This document shows, piece by piece, positions 1-11,000 of a stretch of DNA of 64,000 nucleotides. Origin of the DNA: Closterium sp. Naga37s-1 (taxonomy: Eukaryota > Streptophyta > Zygnematophyceae > Desmidiales > Closteriaceae). Position 1 is the stretch's first letter, and each line of letters begins with the position of its first letter. The stretch is taken from assembly GCA_947471745.1 (NCBI GenBank), contig CANJKZ010000952.1, positions 638,001 through 702,000 on the forward strand, written 5' to 3'. The notes below the pieces were generated by a model. It did no database searches. It had not been told where the DNA came from and saw nothing but the letters and a program-made list of their open reading frames with translations. Position numbers and translations under genes: made by a program.

Positions 1-590
1 GACGACGGTCGCATGCCAACGCAGATCCTCGTCGAGGTAACCTGGTCGAACGGATCGACCACCCAGCGCGCGCCCTGGTCGACGACCTCCTTCGTCGACC
101 ACCGCGCCCGTCGGAGTCCACCCTGGTCGATGGCCCGTCCGTCAACCAACCCAATCAGTTGCAGCCGTCAAGCTCCCATAGTCGACGACATCGTCGCAAC
201 GGTCCCCTGCAGCTTGACAAAACCCATCAAGCTGCTCGCCCAGGCTGGCATCGACCACTGCGTATGGTCGGCGTCGCCCAAGCGAGGGCGGGGCCAACAC
301 TCCATTCCCGCTAACAAGCACAACACGTTCTTCACCCGTTATTGCTAGCAGAACTTTCGCCGCCTTCGCGCGCCACGTTTACCAAACTATGCATCACTGG
401 CTTGGCCCAAGTCGGCCTATGCTTCGGGACTAGCTCGAACCTCGCTGCTAGCATCACACTAGCTAGCTTGCACGCACCACGTTACCGTTCGAAAGGGTTT
501 CACTTATAAGTATTCGCTCATGCCTTCGCTCATACGTTGTACTCGTTTGCCAACTTAGTGCAAACCTTAATACCTCGATATACTGCAACA
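1..590 (+). repeat. Partial LTR of a Ty3-like retroelement
   Basis: No protein is supported here. The stretch lies directly upstream of a tRNA-Met-like primer site and a Ty3-type gag relic, so I read it as the right part of a 5' LTR whose left end lies outside the window. A TATA-like CTTATAAGT is at about 503-511, and the LTR would end in CTGCAACA near 590. The 111-codon open frame at 13-348 has no recognisable domain and is probably chance. The second LTR is not in the window, so the boundaries are inferred. Confidence 0.4.
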
Positions 591-598
591 GTCGCACT

Positions 599-613
599 TT
601 GTTATCAGAGCCA
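599..613 (+). other. Primer binding site of the Ty3-like relic
   Basis: TTGTTATCAGAGCC resembles the TGGTATCAGAGC start of plant primer sites complementary to the 3' end of initiator-Met tRNA, with one mismatch in the first four bases. It lies about ten bases past the presumed LTR end and 130 bases before the gag start codon. Confidence 0.4.
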
Positions 614-742
614 CTTTGTTTTCGGACCGTGCATTCCACTCACACCGCTTAGCGTACTAGGAGCCGCTATCTTTGCACTCACTCGCAAGCGTGTGCAGCC
701 ACGACAGTGCCTAGCACCTAAGCCGTCCGACACCCTTCGGAC

Positions 743-1316
743 ATGGGGGACCGCATTGATCTCACCAACCTTACGCAGGAACACCTGGACGAGCTGATGC
801 ACCAATTGCGCGAAAGCATCGAAGAAATCACGATGCTGATGGCGGAATGCGAGTCACTCTAACACGACATCAACGAGGCGCAAGCACATACACAGACACA
901 GACAACACCAACACATGCAACACCATCTGCATCCCGGCTCGAGAGCATGGCACAGTGCTGGAGCACTGCTAGTGATGGCGTCATTCGAAAAGAAGCGCGC
1001 GACGGCCACGGAAGGGCACCTCTCGAGACGATGAATGTGGCAGGAGCCTAGCGACGCGTCCACATCACAACGCCAAACGACGAATTGGCGCTCCCATCGC
1101 CGACGCCACTCAAGCCGCAGCGTCCGCCGTGTTTCGATCCAAGGGGTGGTCCTACGGTTCTAGCGTGGACCTTCACGACGAACTATGTCTCGTCAGACGC
1201 GGAGAAGATTCGCTACGCTGTGTCATTGTTGCGAAGACCTGCCATTGATTAATTGCGCATCATTGTCATGAACCCGAGGGCCAACGAGGTACTACCACAA
1301 TGGGAAGGGCCAACTG
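743..1316 (+). pseudogene. Ty3/gypsy-like gag, 5' part, interrupted by element A
   Basis: An ATG at 743 opens a 39-residue frame ending in TAA at 860-862, and the same frame continues as gag-like protein beyond it. At about 1107-1240 it reads KPQRPPCFDPRGG, then EKIRYAVSLLRRPAIDW-like sequence, the usual Ty3 gag pattern in which a target sentence about the protein to be moved is followed by a conserved leucine-arginine-glycine run and a tryptophan. Several in-frame stops (near 860, 1049 and 1249) show it is dead. The copy is cut at 1316, where element A inserted with duplication of AACTG, and resumes at 6265. It would encode the particle-forming structural protein. The family assignment rests on these motifs only. 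Confidence 0.6.
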
Positions 1317-1442
1317 TGTGAAACGAAGGCAGAATGAAATGACTAACAACAGGATGGGTACAAGTACTAACCCTAATTGGGTTGTACCCCATATGGGCTA
1401 CCCCACTACAGCCTACACAAGCTATAGCATATAAGTTTGACA
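1317..1442 (-). repeat. LTR of element A (3' LTR)
   Basis: 126 bases, beginning on the minus strand with TGTCAAACTTATATGC and ending TTTCACA. It is matched by the copy at 6136-6264. The adjacent 1443-1460 (plus-strand CACCCCCATAGG) is the complement of the polypurine tract. The stretch 1460-1671 is the 3' untranslated region and carries a block conserved among all elements of this family in the window. Confidence 0.9.
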
Positions 1443-1671
1443 CACCCCCATAGGCAAAGTGGGGGAGAACAAGAGGTCACAAGACCAGTCAAGAAAGGCA
1501 AAGCAAGCTCAGGGTGGATCACGACGTCACCACACATTCTGAGCACAAGCAAATGGCCACAAGGCCAGTTCACATGCAGAGTTATATAAAGGAGAACAAG
1601 CAATATAGTGATCACAACCTAGCAAGTGTAAGCATGCAGGTATATGTATAGAGCTCACAGTACAAGCAGAG

Positions 1672-4600
1672 TCAAGAAGTAAGCAAGTGAGGCCCAGTGG
1701 GCACAAGGCCTAGAACAGTACAGAAACGCTGATGATCACAAGGCTGAAGTGCCTTGGTGAAGACATCAGCAGTGTTGGCCCGAGTGGCCACGTAAGCAAG
1801 ACGAAGCTGACCACGCTGCTGCAACTCTCGAGCAAGGAAGTAGCGCAGAGCAATGTGCTTCGTCCTGTGCTCCAGTCTGTGCTCCTGACACAAGGCAATC
1901 CTGGCCTTGTTGTCGACGTACAGCACTGGAGGAGAACGAGGCGGCTCTCCCAGGTCGGTCAGCAGGTAGGTGAGCCAGCGTAACTCCTGTGCAGCCATGG
2001 CCGCTGCGTAGGTCTCAGCCTCACAGCTGGAGCTGAGAACAGAAGACGAGCGGGTAGATCGCCAAGAAACAGAGACGGAGCCAAGGCTGAAGGTGTAACC
2101 CTGTGACGACCGCTACGTTGCCAAGTCGTCAGCCCAGGAAGCGTATGCGTGACCAGTGAGGACAACTCGAGCCCGTCCTCCAAGCACGAGCCTCATGCCC
2201 GACGTACTGCACAAGTAGCGCAACACCCTCTTAGCGGCATCCATGTGCTCCTTCCAGTGTCTCCCAGGAGCGACATAGCGTGCCAGAATGCTAAGAGGGT
2301 AGGCAAGGTCAGCTCGAGTGCAGGTCATCAGGTACATGAGGCAGCCCACAAGCTCTGGGTACGGACCACTCGGCTCTACGGACTCGTCCGAAGGTGGAGC
2401 TGAGAGCGAGTGGCGAGTAGGCAGAGGAGTGTGCTGTGGCGATGAGTACGTGAAGCGGAAGCGCTGAAGGACCTGCTGCACCATGTGTGACTGAGTCAAG
2501 GTAATGGTGCGCTGTGCTCTGTCCCGGGTGATCCGCAAGCCAAGATAGCTTGTCAGCTCACCCAGGTCTGTGCACGCGTGTCTCTTCTGCAGCTCCGACT
2601 TCACGTGGGCGAGTCCCTCAGTGTCAGCAGTAGCAAAGACCAAGTCGTCGACGTACACGAGAACGTAGAACGGCGGCAGAGAGGTGTCGGTGCGTAGAAA
2701 CAGCGACGGGTCAGCAGTGGAAGGAGCAAACCCAAGAGCAGCAAGAGTCGTCCTCAGTGTGTTGTGCCACTCACGGGGCACCTGGCGGAGACCGTAGACT
2801 GGCCGCCGGAGGCTCCACTGGGTACCAGCAGGAAACGACCCAGTGAAGCCAGGTGGGCGGCGCAACCAGATCTCCTCGTGCAGGCTGCCCTGTAGGAAAG
2901 CAGTGCTGAAGTCAAGAGAGTGAAGCTCGTAGTCACGCTGAGCGGCGACGTGCAGCGGAACCCGAAGAGTGGTCATCTTCGGGGTAGGGGAGAAGGTCTG
3001 GAAGAAGTCAACTCCCTCTCGCTGACTGAAGCCTCGTGCAACGTAACGCGCCTTGAAGACAGGCGGAGAACCCGGCGGCCGCTTCACCCTGAAAATCCAC
3101 ATGCCACTGACGATGTTCGCCCCAGGCGGGGGAACCTCGTCGACGTAGGTGCCTGTGGACTTCCAGGAAGCCATCTCTACGTCCATGGCTGTCCGCCACT
3201 GAGAGGAGTAGGGACCCTCTATCGCCTCTGCGTAAGAGCGCGGGGTCGGGATGTCTGGTGCATCCGGGTCTCCCTCAGGTGCAAGCATCATGGACACGAG
3301 ATGAGGTAAAGCATCGGCAAAGCACTCAAACTCCTCCTGTCTGTCCTCAAGGACGTCCGTGCCAAGGGCACACTCACCCCCGACGGACGGAGGACAGACA
3401 GACTCAGACTCGGACTCAGCAACAAGACTCGCGGCGTAGTCTAGACGACAGTCGGCAGCAAAGTCAACAAGCTCAGCAACTAGAGCAGACGCAGCAGTGG
3501 ACTCATACGAAGGGTCAGTGACAACAGTGGCCAGGAGACGCGTGACAGTAGGACTAGCAGCACGAAGGGAGTCAGACTCCGGGTCCGGACCATCAGGAAG
3601 AGAGGACGCATGAGGAGACGGCAGAGGGACACGCTGCGGAGCAGTGGAAGGACGGAGTGTCATCAGGTGTGTGCCGGGGCCAGGGGGAGGACGCTGACGC
3701 GGAACACGACGACCAGTGCGGACAGCGTGATCAGGCGACGCAGGACGAGACCCAAGTGACGCAGGACGAGACTCTGGCTCACGACGGTCCGTAAGACCTC
3801 TAGTCGGCCCAGAGTAAGGAGAAGGACCAGGCAGTGGAGAGGCCGGCTGTAACTGCGACTGCGACTGGTCAGGCTGTGGACACAGTAAGGGAGGAGTAGG
3901 ACCTGAAGAAGGCGGGAGGCAAAGAACCTGCTGAAGGAGCGGAACGTAGTACGGCCGCGGCCGCGCAGCGCCTCCAGAAACAACAGAGACAGCACCAGTA
4001 CCCCAGCTCCAGAGTCTCCAGCTCCAACTCCCGCAGCACCACCAGCTCCAGCACCTCCAGCAGCTCCAGCTCCAGCAGAACCTCCAGCAGCAACAGCTCC
4101 CGCACCTCCAGCTCCAACTCCTGCAGCACCACCAGCCCCAGCAGCTCCAGTACCTCCAGTAAGAGCACCTCCGGGACCAGCGGCTCCAGCACCTCCAGCA
4201 GCACCTCCAGCAGCTCCAGCAGCTCCAGCTCCTCCAGCAGCTCCAGCACCAGCAGCACCGCGCTGGAGTCTCCAGCGGCGAGCAAACCACTCGCGCAGCT
4301 CCGGTGGAGAGAGAGGCTCCCGCCGAGACGAGGCACCTGCAGGAACTCCAGCAGACTCAGCACCCCCAGTCTCAGCAACCGCAGGCTCAGCACCCCCAGG
4401 CTCAGTACTCCCAGGCTCCGCACCCTCAGACTCAGCACCCCCAGGCTTAGCACCCCCAGACTCAGCACCCCCAGGCTCCGCACCCTCAGACCCAGCAACC
4501 CCAGGCTCAGCACCCCCAGACTCCACACACTCAGGCTCAGCACCCCCAGGCTCCACACGCATAGGCTCAGCACCCCCAGCAGCAACACCAGAGTCAATCG

Positions 4601-5594
4601 CTACCTTGACAGGCTCGACAGCGTCTACCTGGGACACACCTGAGGGAGCAGGACCCTGAGGGGGGAGGGGGTCTACCGGAGGAGGACCTGGTGCAAGGAA
4701 GAGCGGCGAGGGGGGGAGAGAGGCAGTGCGGTAGGGGAAGAGACGGTAAAAGGGAATCGACTCGTCGAACGTGACGTCCTGAGAGGGCAGGACACGGCGC
4801 GAGGTGGGGTGGTAAAACTGCCAGCCAGGCGCGTCAGGGACAAAGCCAAGGAAGACGCAGGGAATAGCACGGGCGGATAGCTTGTCCGCGGTAGTATCGC
4901 GGACAAAGGCACGAGAACCCCAGACCCGAAACACCGACGCATCGCCAACCTTCCCCGTCCAACGCAGTGTGGGTGAGGTCTCCGGCAAGGAGACACGGGG
5001 CCAGAGGTTGAGCTGATGCGCAGCGTATCGGACCGCAAACGGCCACAGAAAATGGGGGGCAGCTGCATGGGCCATGGAGGTACGAGCGACCTCCATGACT
5101 AAGTCAATGCGGCGCTCAGCAATCCCATTCTGCTGCGGTGAGGCCAGGAGCGCGAACGTCTGGCGAATGCCCTTCCCACGACAAAAGTCCCGCAGAAAGT
5201 CAGAGGCAAACTCACCACCTCTGTCAGAGTGCAGACGCAGGACGGGAAAGTCCGTCCCGAACCGCTCGCGGAGCTGGAGACGGGCAGCGCGGATCCAGGG
5301 GATCAAAACATCAGGGACCTCACCCTTGGTGCGCAAGGGGAAGACCGTGGTGTAACGCGTGTAGTCGTCAACGACCAGCAAAAAGTACCGCTTGCGGTCC
5401 TGTCCACAAACGCGGGCTGGGCCCCACACGTCCATGTGGAGGGTCTGCAAGGGAGCAGTCGTCGGGGGAAACGAGGAGGAGTGAGGAGCGGCGCGCTGCC
5501 GCCCCTCGACACAGGGAAGACAGGGAGGAGCAGGCGAGGGTTGCAGGGGAGGGAGAACCCTGGGAAGAACAGAGACAAGGACACGTCGGTGCAT
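1672..5594 (-). pseudogene. Copia pol of element A: integrase, reverse transcriptase, RNase H
   Basis: Reading leftwards, 5594-3663 carries the zinc-binding tail of the integrase N-terminus (CLPCVEGR), then the integrase core with MDVWGP, LHSDRGGEF and NGIAERR supplying the D, D and E. A linker of repeated GAEPG-type pentapeptides follows. Reverse transcriptase lies in another frame at about 4003-2113 and contains YVDDLVFA. RNase H continues to 1672 (DNKARIAL and NTADVFTKAL). Two lesions are visible. One is a one-base frame change near 4003. The other is a TAG at 2113-2115 where sister copies have CAG. Gag and protease are absent, so the copy could move only with helper proteins. Confidence 0.88.
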
Positions 5595-5740
5595 GCCTCA
5601 GCCGCCCGTTGCAGTTCTGCCCTGCCGCCCCACGTCGCGGCCCCTGACCTGCAGCCGCCGTCGCGGGTAACAAGTACCTCTAATTAGGGTTAGAACTTGT
5701 ACCCATCCTGCTGTTAGTCATTTCATTCCTCCTTCTTGAC
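5590..5740 (+). repeat. Inverted LTR and leader fragments inside element A
   Basis: The stretch 5680-5738 reads, on the plus strand, as the end of an LTR of this family (TTAGGGTTAG, then CTTGTACCCATCCTGCTG). That is opposite to the LTRs of the element around it. The stretch 5590-5643 is an inverted copy of leader sequence found upright at about 5755-5800. Together they occupy the place of gag and protease, so the deletion was accompanied by rearrangement, perhaps template switching during reverse transcription. Confidence 0.65.
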
Positions 5741-6117
5741 ACAGTTGGCAGGGCCGCAACGGGCGGCTGAGGCAGGCCGCGACGTGGGGCGGCAAGACAG
5801 GGCCGCGACGTAGGGCGACAGGGCAGGGCCGCGACGGGCGGCAAAGCAGGGCCGCGACGGGCGGCGGGTCAGGCCGCACGACGGGCGCGTAGGGCAGGGC
5901 CGCGACAGCGGCTGCAGGCACTCGATGGCAGGGCCGCGACAGCAGGACCGCGACGGTAGGGCCGCGACGGCAGGGCCGCGACGGCAGGGCAGGCGCTCGA
6001 CGGCGCACAGCAGGGCGGGCGCGAGGCGCGCGACAGGGAAGGCAGGCGCGGCAGCGCGCTTCGGGCAGGGCAGGAAAAAAAATCGTGGTGGGCCCTTAAA
6101 AAATCGTTCCCACTAGG
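5741..6117 (-). repeat. GC-rich untranslated leader of element A
   Basis: Imperfect repeats of GGGCCGCGACGG and similar units on the plus strand, without a supported reading frame. Elements B and E carry the same kind of GC-rich leader between primer site and gag. Near the primer site are a run of A's and GGTGGGCCC, a motif shared by A, B, E and F. Confidence 0.7.
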
Positions 6118-6135
6118 GAACCTGCTCAGAAACCA
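6118..6135 (-). other. Primer binding site of element A
   Basis: On the minus strand TGGTTTCTGAGCAGGTT directly follows the LTR. It is related to the initiator-Met tRNA primer site TGGTATCAGAGC, with mismatches. Confidence 0.75.
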
Positions 6136-6264
6136 TGTGAAACAAAGAAGGAGGAATGAAATGACAAACAGCAGGATGGGTACAAGTACTAACCCTAATT
6201 GGGTTGTACCCCATATGGGCTACCCCACTACAGCCTACACAAGCTATAGCATATAAGTTTGACA
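6136..6264 (-). repeat. LTR of element A (5' LTR)
   Basis: 129 bases, matching 1317-1442 with a 3-base gap and a handful of substitutions. It is followed directly by AACTG, the target duplication. Confidence 0.9.
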
Positions 6265-6445
6265 AACTGGACCCTGAGCGCCATCGTATTTTGAGAAGGT
6301 AACCCAGTATCGCACGTGGGACGCGTGGTGCGCAGGTCTACGTAGAAGATTCGAGACAATTGCGGCGTCGATCTCTGTGCGTCAGAAGCTCCGCACAAGG
6401 CGCCAACTCGGTTGTCCAAGACTGTCAAGAACGGAATGATTTCAC
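6265..6445 (+). pseudogene. Ty3/gypsy-like gag, continuation after element A
   Basis: Continues the gag cut at 1316. It reads DPERHRIL, then WDAWCAGLRRRFETI and VRQKLRTRRQ, followed in another frame by SVVQDCQERNDF. This fits the Ty3 gag segment with a W..F...L...F core, a K/R-rich turn and a final 'SV..Y...F' stretch. It contains a stop after the first ten residues and at least one frame change. The relic ends near 6445-6450, where the LTR of element C begins. Confidence 0.55.
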
Positions 6446-6527
6446 TAAGGTTGGTTGGGGTACATAAACCTAACCCTAACTGTTGTACCCCATATGACAC
6501 ACATCACTAAGACTGTAACATCTGACG
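6445..6527 (-). repeat. Degraded 3' LTR of element C
   Basis: On the minus strand it starts CGTCAGATG, where intact relatives have TGTCAGA, so the terminal T is mutated. It contains a GGGTACAACAGTTAGGG core like the other LTRs. The outer end is hard to place because it merges with the Ty3-like relic. The complement of the polypurine tract, CACCCCCATAGCC, follows at 6528. Confidence 0.55.
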
Positions 6528-6727
6528 CACCCCCATAGCCTAAGTGAGGGGTGTCAAGCAAAACCAACAATGTACGGTCACAACACCAGTCACAAAGCAA
6601 CAAAGCACAGGGTGGATCACAATGTCACCACACACTCTGAGCACAAGAAAAAGAGCCACAAAGACAATTCAAGAGTTCACAGAGGTATATATAAAGCGTA
6701 CAAACAAAGCAAGCTGAGAACTCAAGA

Positions 6728-6958
6728 CTACACAAAACAAGAACCTGTGTCAACGAGACCTAACTGCAAACAACACCTCTGGTGGTCACAAGGCGGAAGG
6801 GCCTTGGTGAAGATGTCTGCAATGTTGGCCTCGAACTCCACATAGTCGAAGCGAGCCTGTCCACGCCTCTGCAACTCTCGTAGAAGAAAGTACCTGACAT
6901 TGATGTGCTTCACTCTGCTCTCCAGTCGCGGCTCTCGACAGAGGAGAATCGACGCCTT
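6728..6958 (-). pseudogene. RNase H C-terminus of element C
   Basis: Reads LLCREPRLES, VKHINVRYFLLRELQRR, then NIADIFTKALPPCDHQR, the final part of copia RNase H and the conserved polyprotein tail. The upstream part of the domain, ending in TDNKA, lies at 14323 onward. Element B inserted inside this codon run and duplicated GCCTT. Confidence 0.85.
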
Positions 6959-7083
6959 TGTCAGATTTATATGACATAGCTACTGTAGGCTATAGTGGGG
7001 TAGCACATATGGGGTACAGTTTTCTAGGGTTTACATTTGTACCCAACTTTCACTTAGTCAATTCATTCTCGTTCAGTTTCTCA
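6959..7083 (+). repeat. 5' LTR of element B
   Basis: 125 bases from TGTCAGATTTATATG to GTTTCTCA, matched by 14198-14322. Its short length is typical of this family; the four datable members have LTRs of 125-139 bases. Confidence 0.95.
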
Positions 7084-7101
7084 TGGTATCGAGCAGGTTC
7101 C
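7084..7101 (+). other. Primer binding site of element B
   Basis: TGGTATCGAGCAGGTTCC directly follows the LTR and matches the plant initiator-Met tRNA primer site pattern with small differences. Just downstream, at about 7119-7140, TAGGGCCCACCACC followed by T's is the leader motif conserved in the family. Confidence 0.85.
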
Positions 7102-7140
7102 CCTGTGGGAACTGTTCCTAGGGCCCACCACCTTTTTTTT

Positions 7141-8026
7141 CCTGCCCGGAGCGCGCTCTACACTGCCCGAGTCGCGCTCCCCTCTCTCGACCCTGTCGCG
7201 CCGCCTTAACGGCCCCGTCGCGTCGCGCCTGCGGCCCCGTCGCGTCGCCCTCGCGGCCCCTGCACGTCGCGCCGCCCTAGCGGCCGCGTCGCGCCGCCCT
7301 CGCGGCCCCTGCACGTCGCGCCGCCCTAGCGACCGCGTCGCGCCGCCCTCGCGGCCCCGATCCGCCGCCCTCGCGGCTCCTTCGTGTCGCGCCGCCTAGC
7401 GGCCCTTTCTAGCCGCCCTCGCGGCCTCTTCAAGCCGCCCTCGCGACCCCCCCCTCCTAGCCGTCCTCGCGGCCCCGTCGCCTACCCCTGCGGCCCCGGC
7501 GCCGCCCTTCCCTGCCTCGGCGCCGCCTCTGCTGGCCCCGTCGCCTACCCCTGTGGCCCCGGAGCTGCCCTTCCCGGCCCCGGAGCTGCGCTTCCCGGCC
7601 CCGGCGCCGCCTCTACCGGCCCCGACGCCGCTCCACCCAGCCCCGCCGCCGTCCCCACGCGGCCCCGCCGTCACCACCGAGCCGCCGGCGCCGCCGAGCT
7701 ACTGCCGAGCCGCCCGATCCACCAGAGCCGCCCGAGCCGCCGCGCCACCTGAGCCGCCCGAGCCGCCGGGTCGCCGAGCCGCCGAGCTGCAGTTGCTGCC
7801 GAGCCGCCGTACCGCCGAGCCGCCCGAGCCGCCCGAGCCGCCCGAGCTGCCGAGTCGCCGAGCCGCAGTTGCTGCCGAGCCGCCGTACCGCCGAGCCGCC
7901 CGAGCCGCCCGAGCCGCCGAGTTGCCGACCCGCCGAGCCGCTCGAGCCGCCCTGTCCGGTAAGAGCAGCGCCTCTGTCACTGCACTGCCCTTACCCTACT
8001 GTTCGCGCTGCTAGTCTACTGCTGTC
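7141..8026 (+). repeat. GC-rich repetitive leader of element B
   Basis: About 880 bases built of CCGCCCTCGCGGCCCC-like units, then CCGAGCCGCCCGAGCCG-like units. Long open frames run through it on both strands but are only by-products of the composition. No start codon or domain supports a protein. It separates primer site from gag and may hold packaging or translation signals. Confidence 0.7.
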
Positions 8027-11000
8027 ATGGATACCCCTAGTGTCCTCGCTTTTGACGCTGAGGGTCGGGGCATTGACTTTGACGTCTGGGTAGATGACCT
8101 GCAGCTTTTCCTACAGTGCGATAGGGCAGACGGTCTCTCCCTCTTTGACCTCACCTCTGGTGCCTCTCCTGCCCCTGCTGCTGATGCCGACGCCACTGTT
8201 CACTCACAGTGGGCCACACGCGATGCTGCTGCACGTCTTGCTGTGCGTCGCCACCTGCCTACCTCTGAGCGTGCGCACTTTAGCCAGTACAAGAGTGCTC
8301 ACACCTTGTACGACGCTGTTGTTGCGCGCTACTCCTCCCCTGCCACTGCTGCACTGAGCCGCCTCATGCTACCGTACCTCTTCCCTGACCTTGCTGCCTT
8401 TCCCACAGTCGCTGACCTCATTACGCACCTCCGCACTAGTGACACTCGCTACCGCGCTGCGCTTCCTGCTGAGTTCTGCGCCAAGAACCCCCCCCCCATG
8501 TACATCACCCTCTACTACATAGTCACCCGGCTCCCTGACTCCCTTCGCGTAGTCAGGGACCACTTCCTCTCAGTTTGCCCCACCACTCTCACCGTTGACC
8601 TCCTCGAGAAGGCCCTCCTAGCAGCAGAGAAGAGCATAGTCGCTGTAGGAGCCTCTCGTGGTGACCCTCGCACCCCCGTCTTTGAGGGGTGTTCCCCCTC
8701 CCCCCTTTTGCCCTCTGTTGCCTCTGCTGCTGCGGCCGACCTCGTTGGTTTCGAGTCGGTCGGCGCTGCGTCTGCCCCGAGCGGGAGACGCCGCACCGGC
8801 AAGGGCAAGGGGGGCAAGGGTGCTGGAGGGGCTGGCGGGGGTGGCGGAGGTGGCGGTGGCGGCAGTGGAGGGGGTGGGGGTGGTGGTGGGAGTGGTGGCG
8901 GGGGTGGAGGTGTCGGTGGCGGCAGTGGAGGCGGAGGCGGCGGCGGCGGTGGCGGTGGGAGCGGAGGTGGCGGAGGTGGCGGCGGTGGAGGAGGCGGCGG
9001 CGGAGGAGGTGGAGCTGGTCGGGGTGGCGCTGCGCAGAGGGTCGGCTCCGGTGGTGGTCAGCGCCAGCAGCAGCAGCAGCAGCGGCAGCAGCGCACTCGT
9101 GACATCCCCCCCCCTCAGCAGCTCCGTGAGTGGTACGCTGCACGCCAGCGGGGTGGGGGTACTGGTCCGTGCACCTACGTCCTACGCACCGGCGACCGCG
9201 CGGGTGAGCAGTGCGGGGGTGCGCACTCCACCCAGCGCTGCTTTGGCCGCCTGACGGACGCTTGGTGTCACCAGTTCCCTGAGGCCACTGAGATCCCCCG
9301 CTGGGGCGAGCTGTCTAGGGCGGGTGTAGCTGTCTTTGACCTTGACTTTGATGCTATTCTTGCTGCCATGTATGCTGTGACTATTAGTGATGAGGGTGAC
9401 TGTTACCGGTGTTTTCCGCCCGACCCGGGCATTGAGACTGCTGCTCTAGGTACTGGTGAGGCTGCTGCTCTAGGTGCTAGCGAGGCTACTGCTCTAGGTG
9501 CTCGTGCGTCTGCTCCCTCAGGTGCTGGTGAGTCTGCTCTCTCAGGTACTGCGTCGGCTTCGGCCTCCCACACCTTCACCCTTGACTCGGGGGCTTCTCG
9601 CTCCTTCTTTCGAGACCGCACCACACTCACGCCGCTTGGCCGGCCAGTTGCAGTCTCTCTGGCAGACCCCTCTGGGGGTCCTGTCCTTGCTCACTTCTCC
9701 ACTGTCCTCCCGTGTCCGGCGGCCCCCTCTGGCACCCTGTCTGGTCTTTACCTCCCCTCGTTCTCTACGAACTTGGTGAGTGGTGCTGACCTACAGGATG
9801 CGGGGGTTCACCAGTTCACTCCTGCGAGTCAGCGGGTGACCCACTGCACGGACGCTCGGACAGGCCGACACCTGGCCACGTTTACACATCGGCCGGGGTC
9901 GAGCCTGTACACACTGACCACTGCATCTCCTCCAGTCACTGCGTCTGGTCAGGTAGCTGCGTCGGGTTAGGTGTTTGCTGCAGCGTCCAGGTCTGGTCCT
10001 GAGTCTGCCCCCTGTTCGTGTCGCCTCCTGTCGCACGAGACTCTCCTCTGGCACCACCGCCTTGGTCACCCCTCCCTGCTTCGTCTCCGAGGCATGGCCT
10101 CCCGTGTCCTTGTCTCTGGTCTTCCCCGGTCCCTCCCTCCCCTTCCTCCGGGGCCCGGCCCTACCTGCGTCCCTTGTGTCGAGGGGCGGCAGCGGGCTGC
10201 CCCTCACTCCTCCCAGTTTCCTCCGACAGAGGCCCCGCTGCAGACGCTTCACATGGACGTGTGGGGCCCGGCCCGCGTCCGTGGACAGGGTCACGAGCGC
10301 TACTTCCTGCTGGTGGTTGACGACTACTCGCGTTACACCACAGTCTTCCCCTTGCGCAGCAAGGGTGATGTCACTGAGGTGTTGATCGACTGGATCCGCG
10401 CAGCTCGTCTCCAGCTTAGGCAGAGCTTCGGCTCGGACTTTCCTGTTCTGCGTCTGCACTCTGACAGAGGTGGAGAGTTCTCCTCTGGCCTTCTGCGAGC
10501 CTACTGTCGTGCACGAGGCATCCGCCAGACCTTCACGCTTCCGGACTCTCCACAGCAAAATGGGATTGCTGAGCGCCGCATTGGCATGGTCATGGACGTC
10601 GCCCGTACGTCCATGATGCATGCGGCTGCCCCCCATTTTCTGTGGTCGTTTGCGGTTCGGTACGCGGCGCATCAGATCAACCTTCACCCCAGGGTCTCCA
10701 TGCCGGAGACCTCCCCAGCTTTGCTGTGGACGGGGAAGGTTGGCGATGCGTCTGCGTTCCGTGTCTGGGGATCTCGGGCGTTTGTCCGCGACTTGTCTGC
10801 GGACAAGCTGTCCCCTCGTGCTGCTCCTTGCGTCTTCCTTGGCTTCCCCCCTGACGCGCCAGGGTGGCAGTTCTACCACCCCACCTCTCGCCGTGTTCTG
10901 TCCTCCCAGGACGTCACGTTTGACGAGTCGGTCCCCTACTACCGCCTCTTCCCCTACCGCACTCCATCCCTCCCCCCGCCACTGCTCTTCCTTGTGCCAA

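Larger units (their letters stand above)
1317..6264 (-). mobile_element. Copia-type LTR retrotransposon A, gag-deleted
   Basis: Element of 4948 bases bounded by LTRs of 126 and 129 bases and flanked by the 5-base target duplication AACTG (1312-1316 and 6265-6269). It lies in reverse orientation inside the Ty3-like gag. A primer site sits beside the right LTR and a purine-rich run beside the left LTR, which fixes the minus orientation. Full-length relatives in this window are 7.4-7.6 kb. A lacks gag and protease, which are replaced by a short scrambled segment at about 5590-5740. Its LTRs differ by several substitutions and a 3-base gap, so it is older than B and E. Confidence 0.9.
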
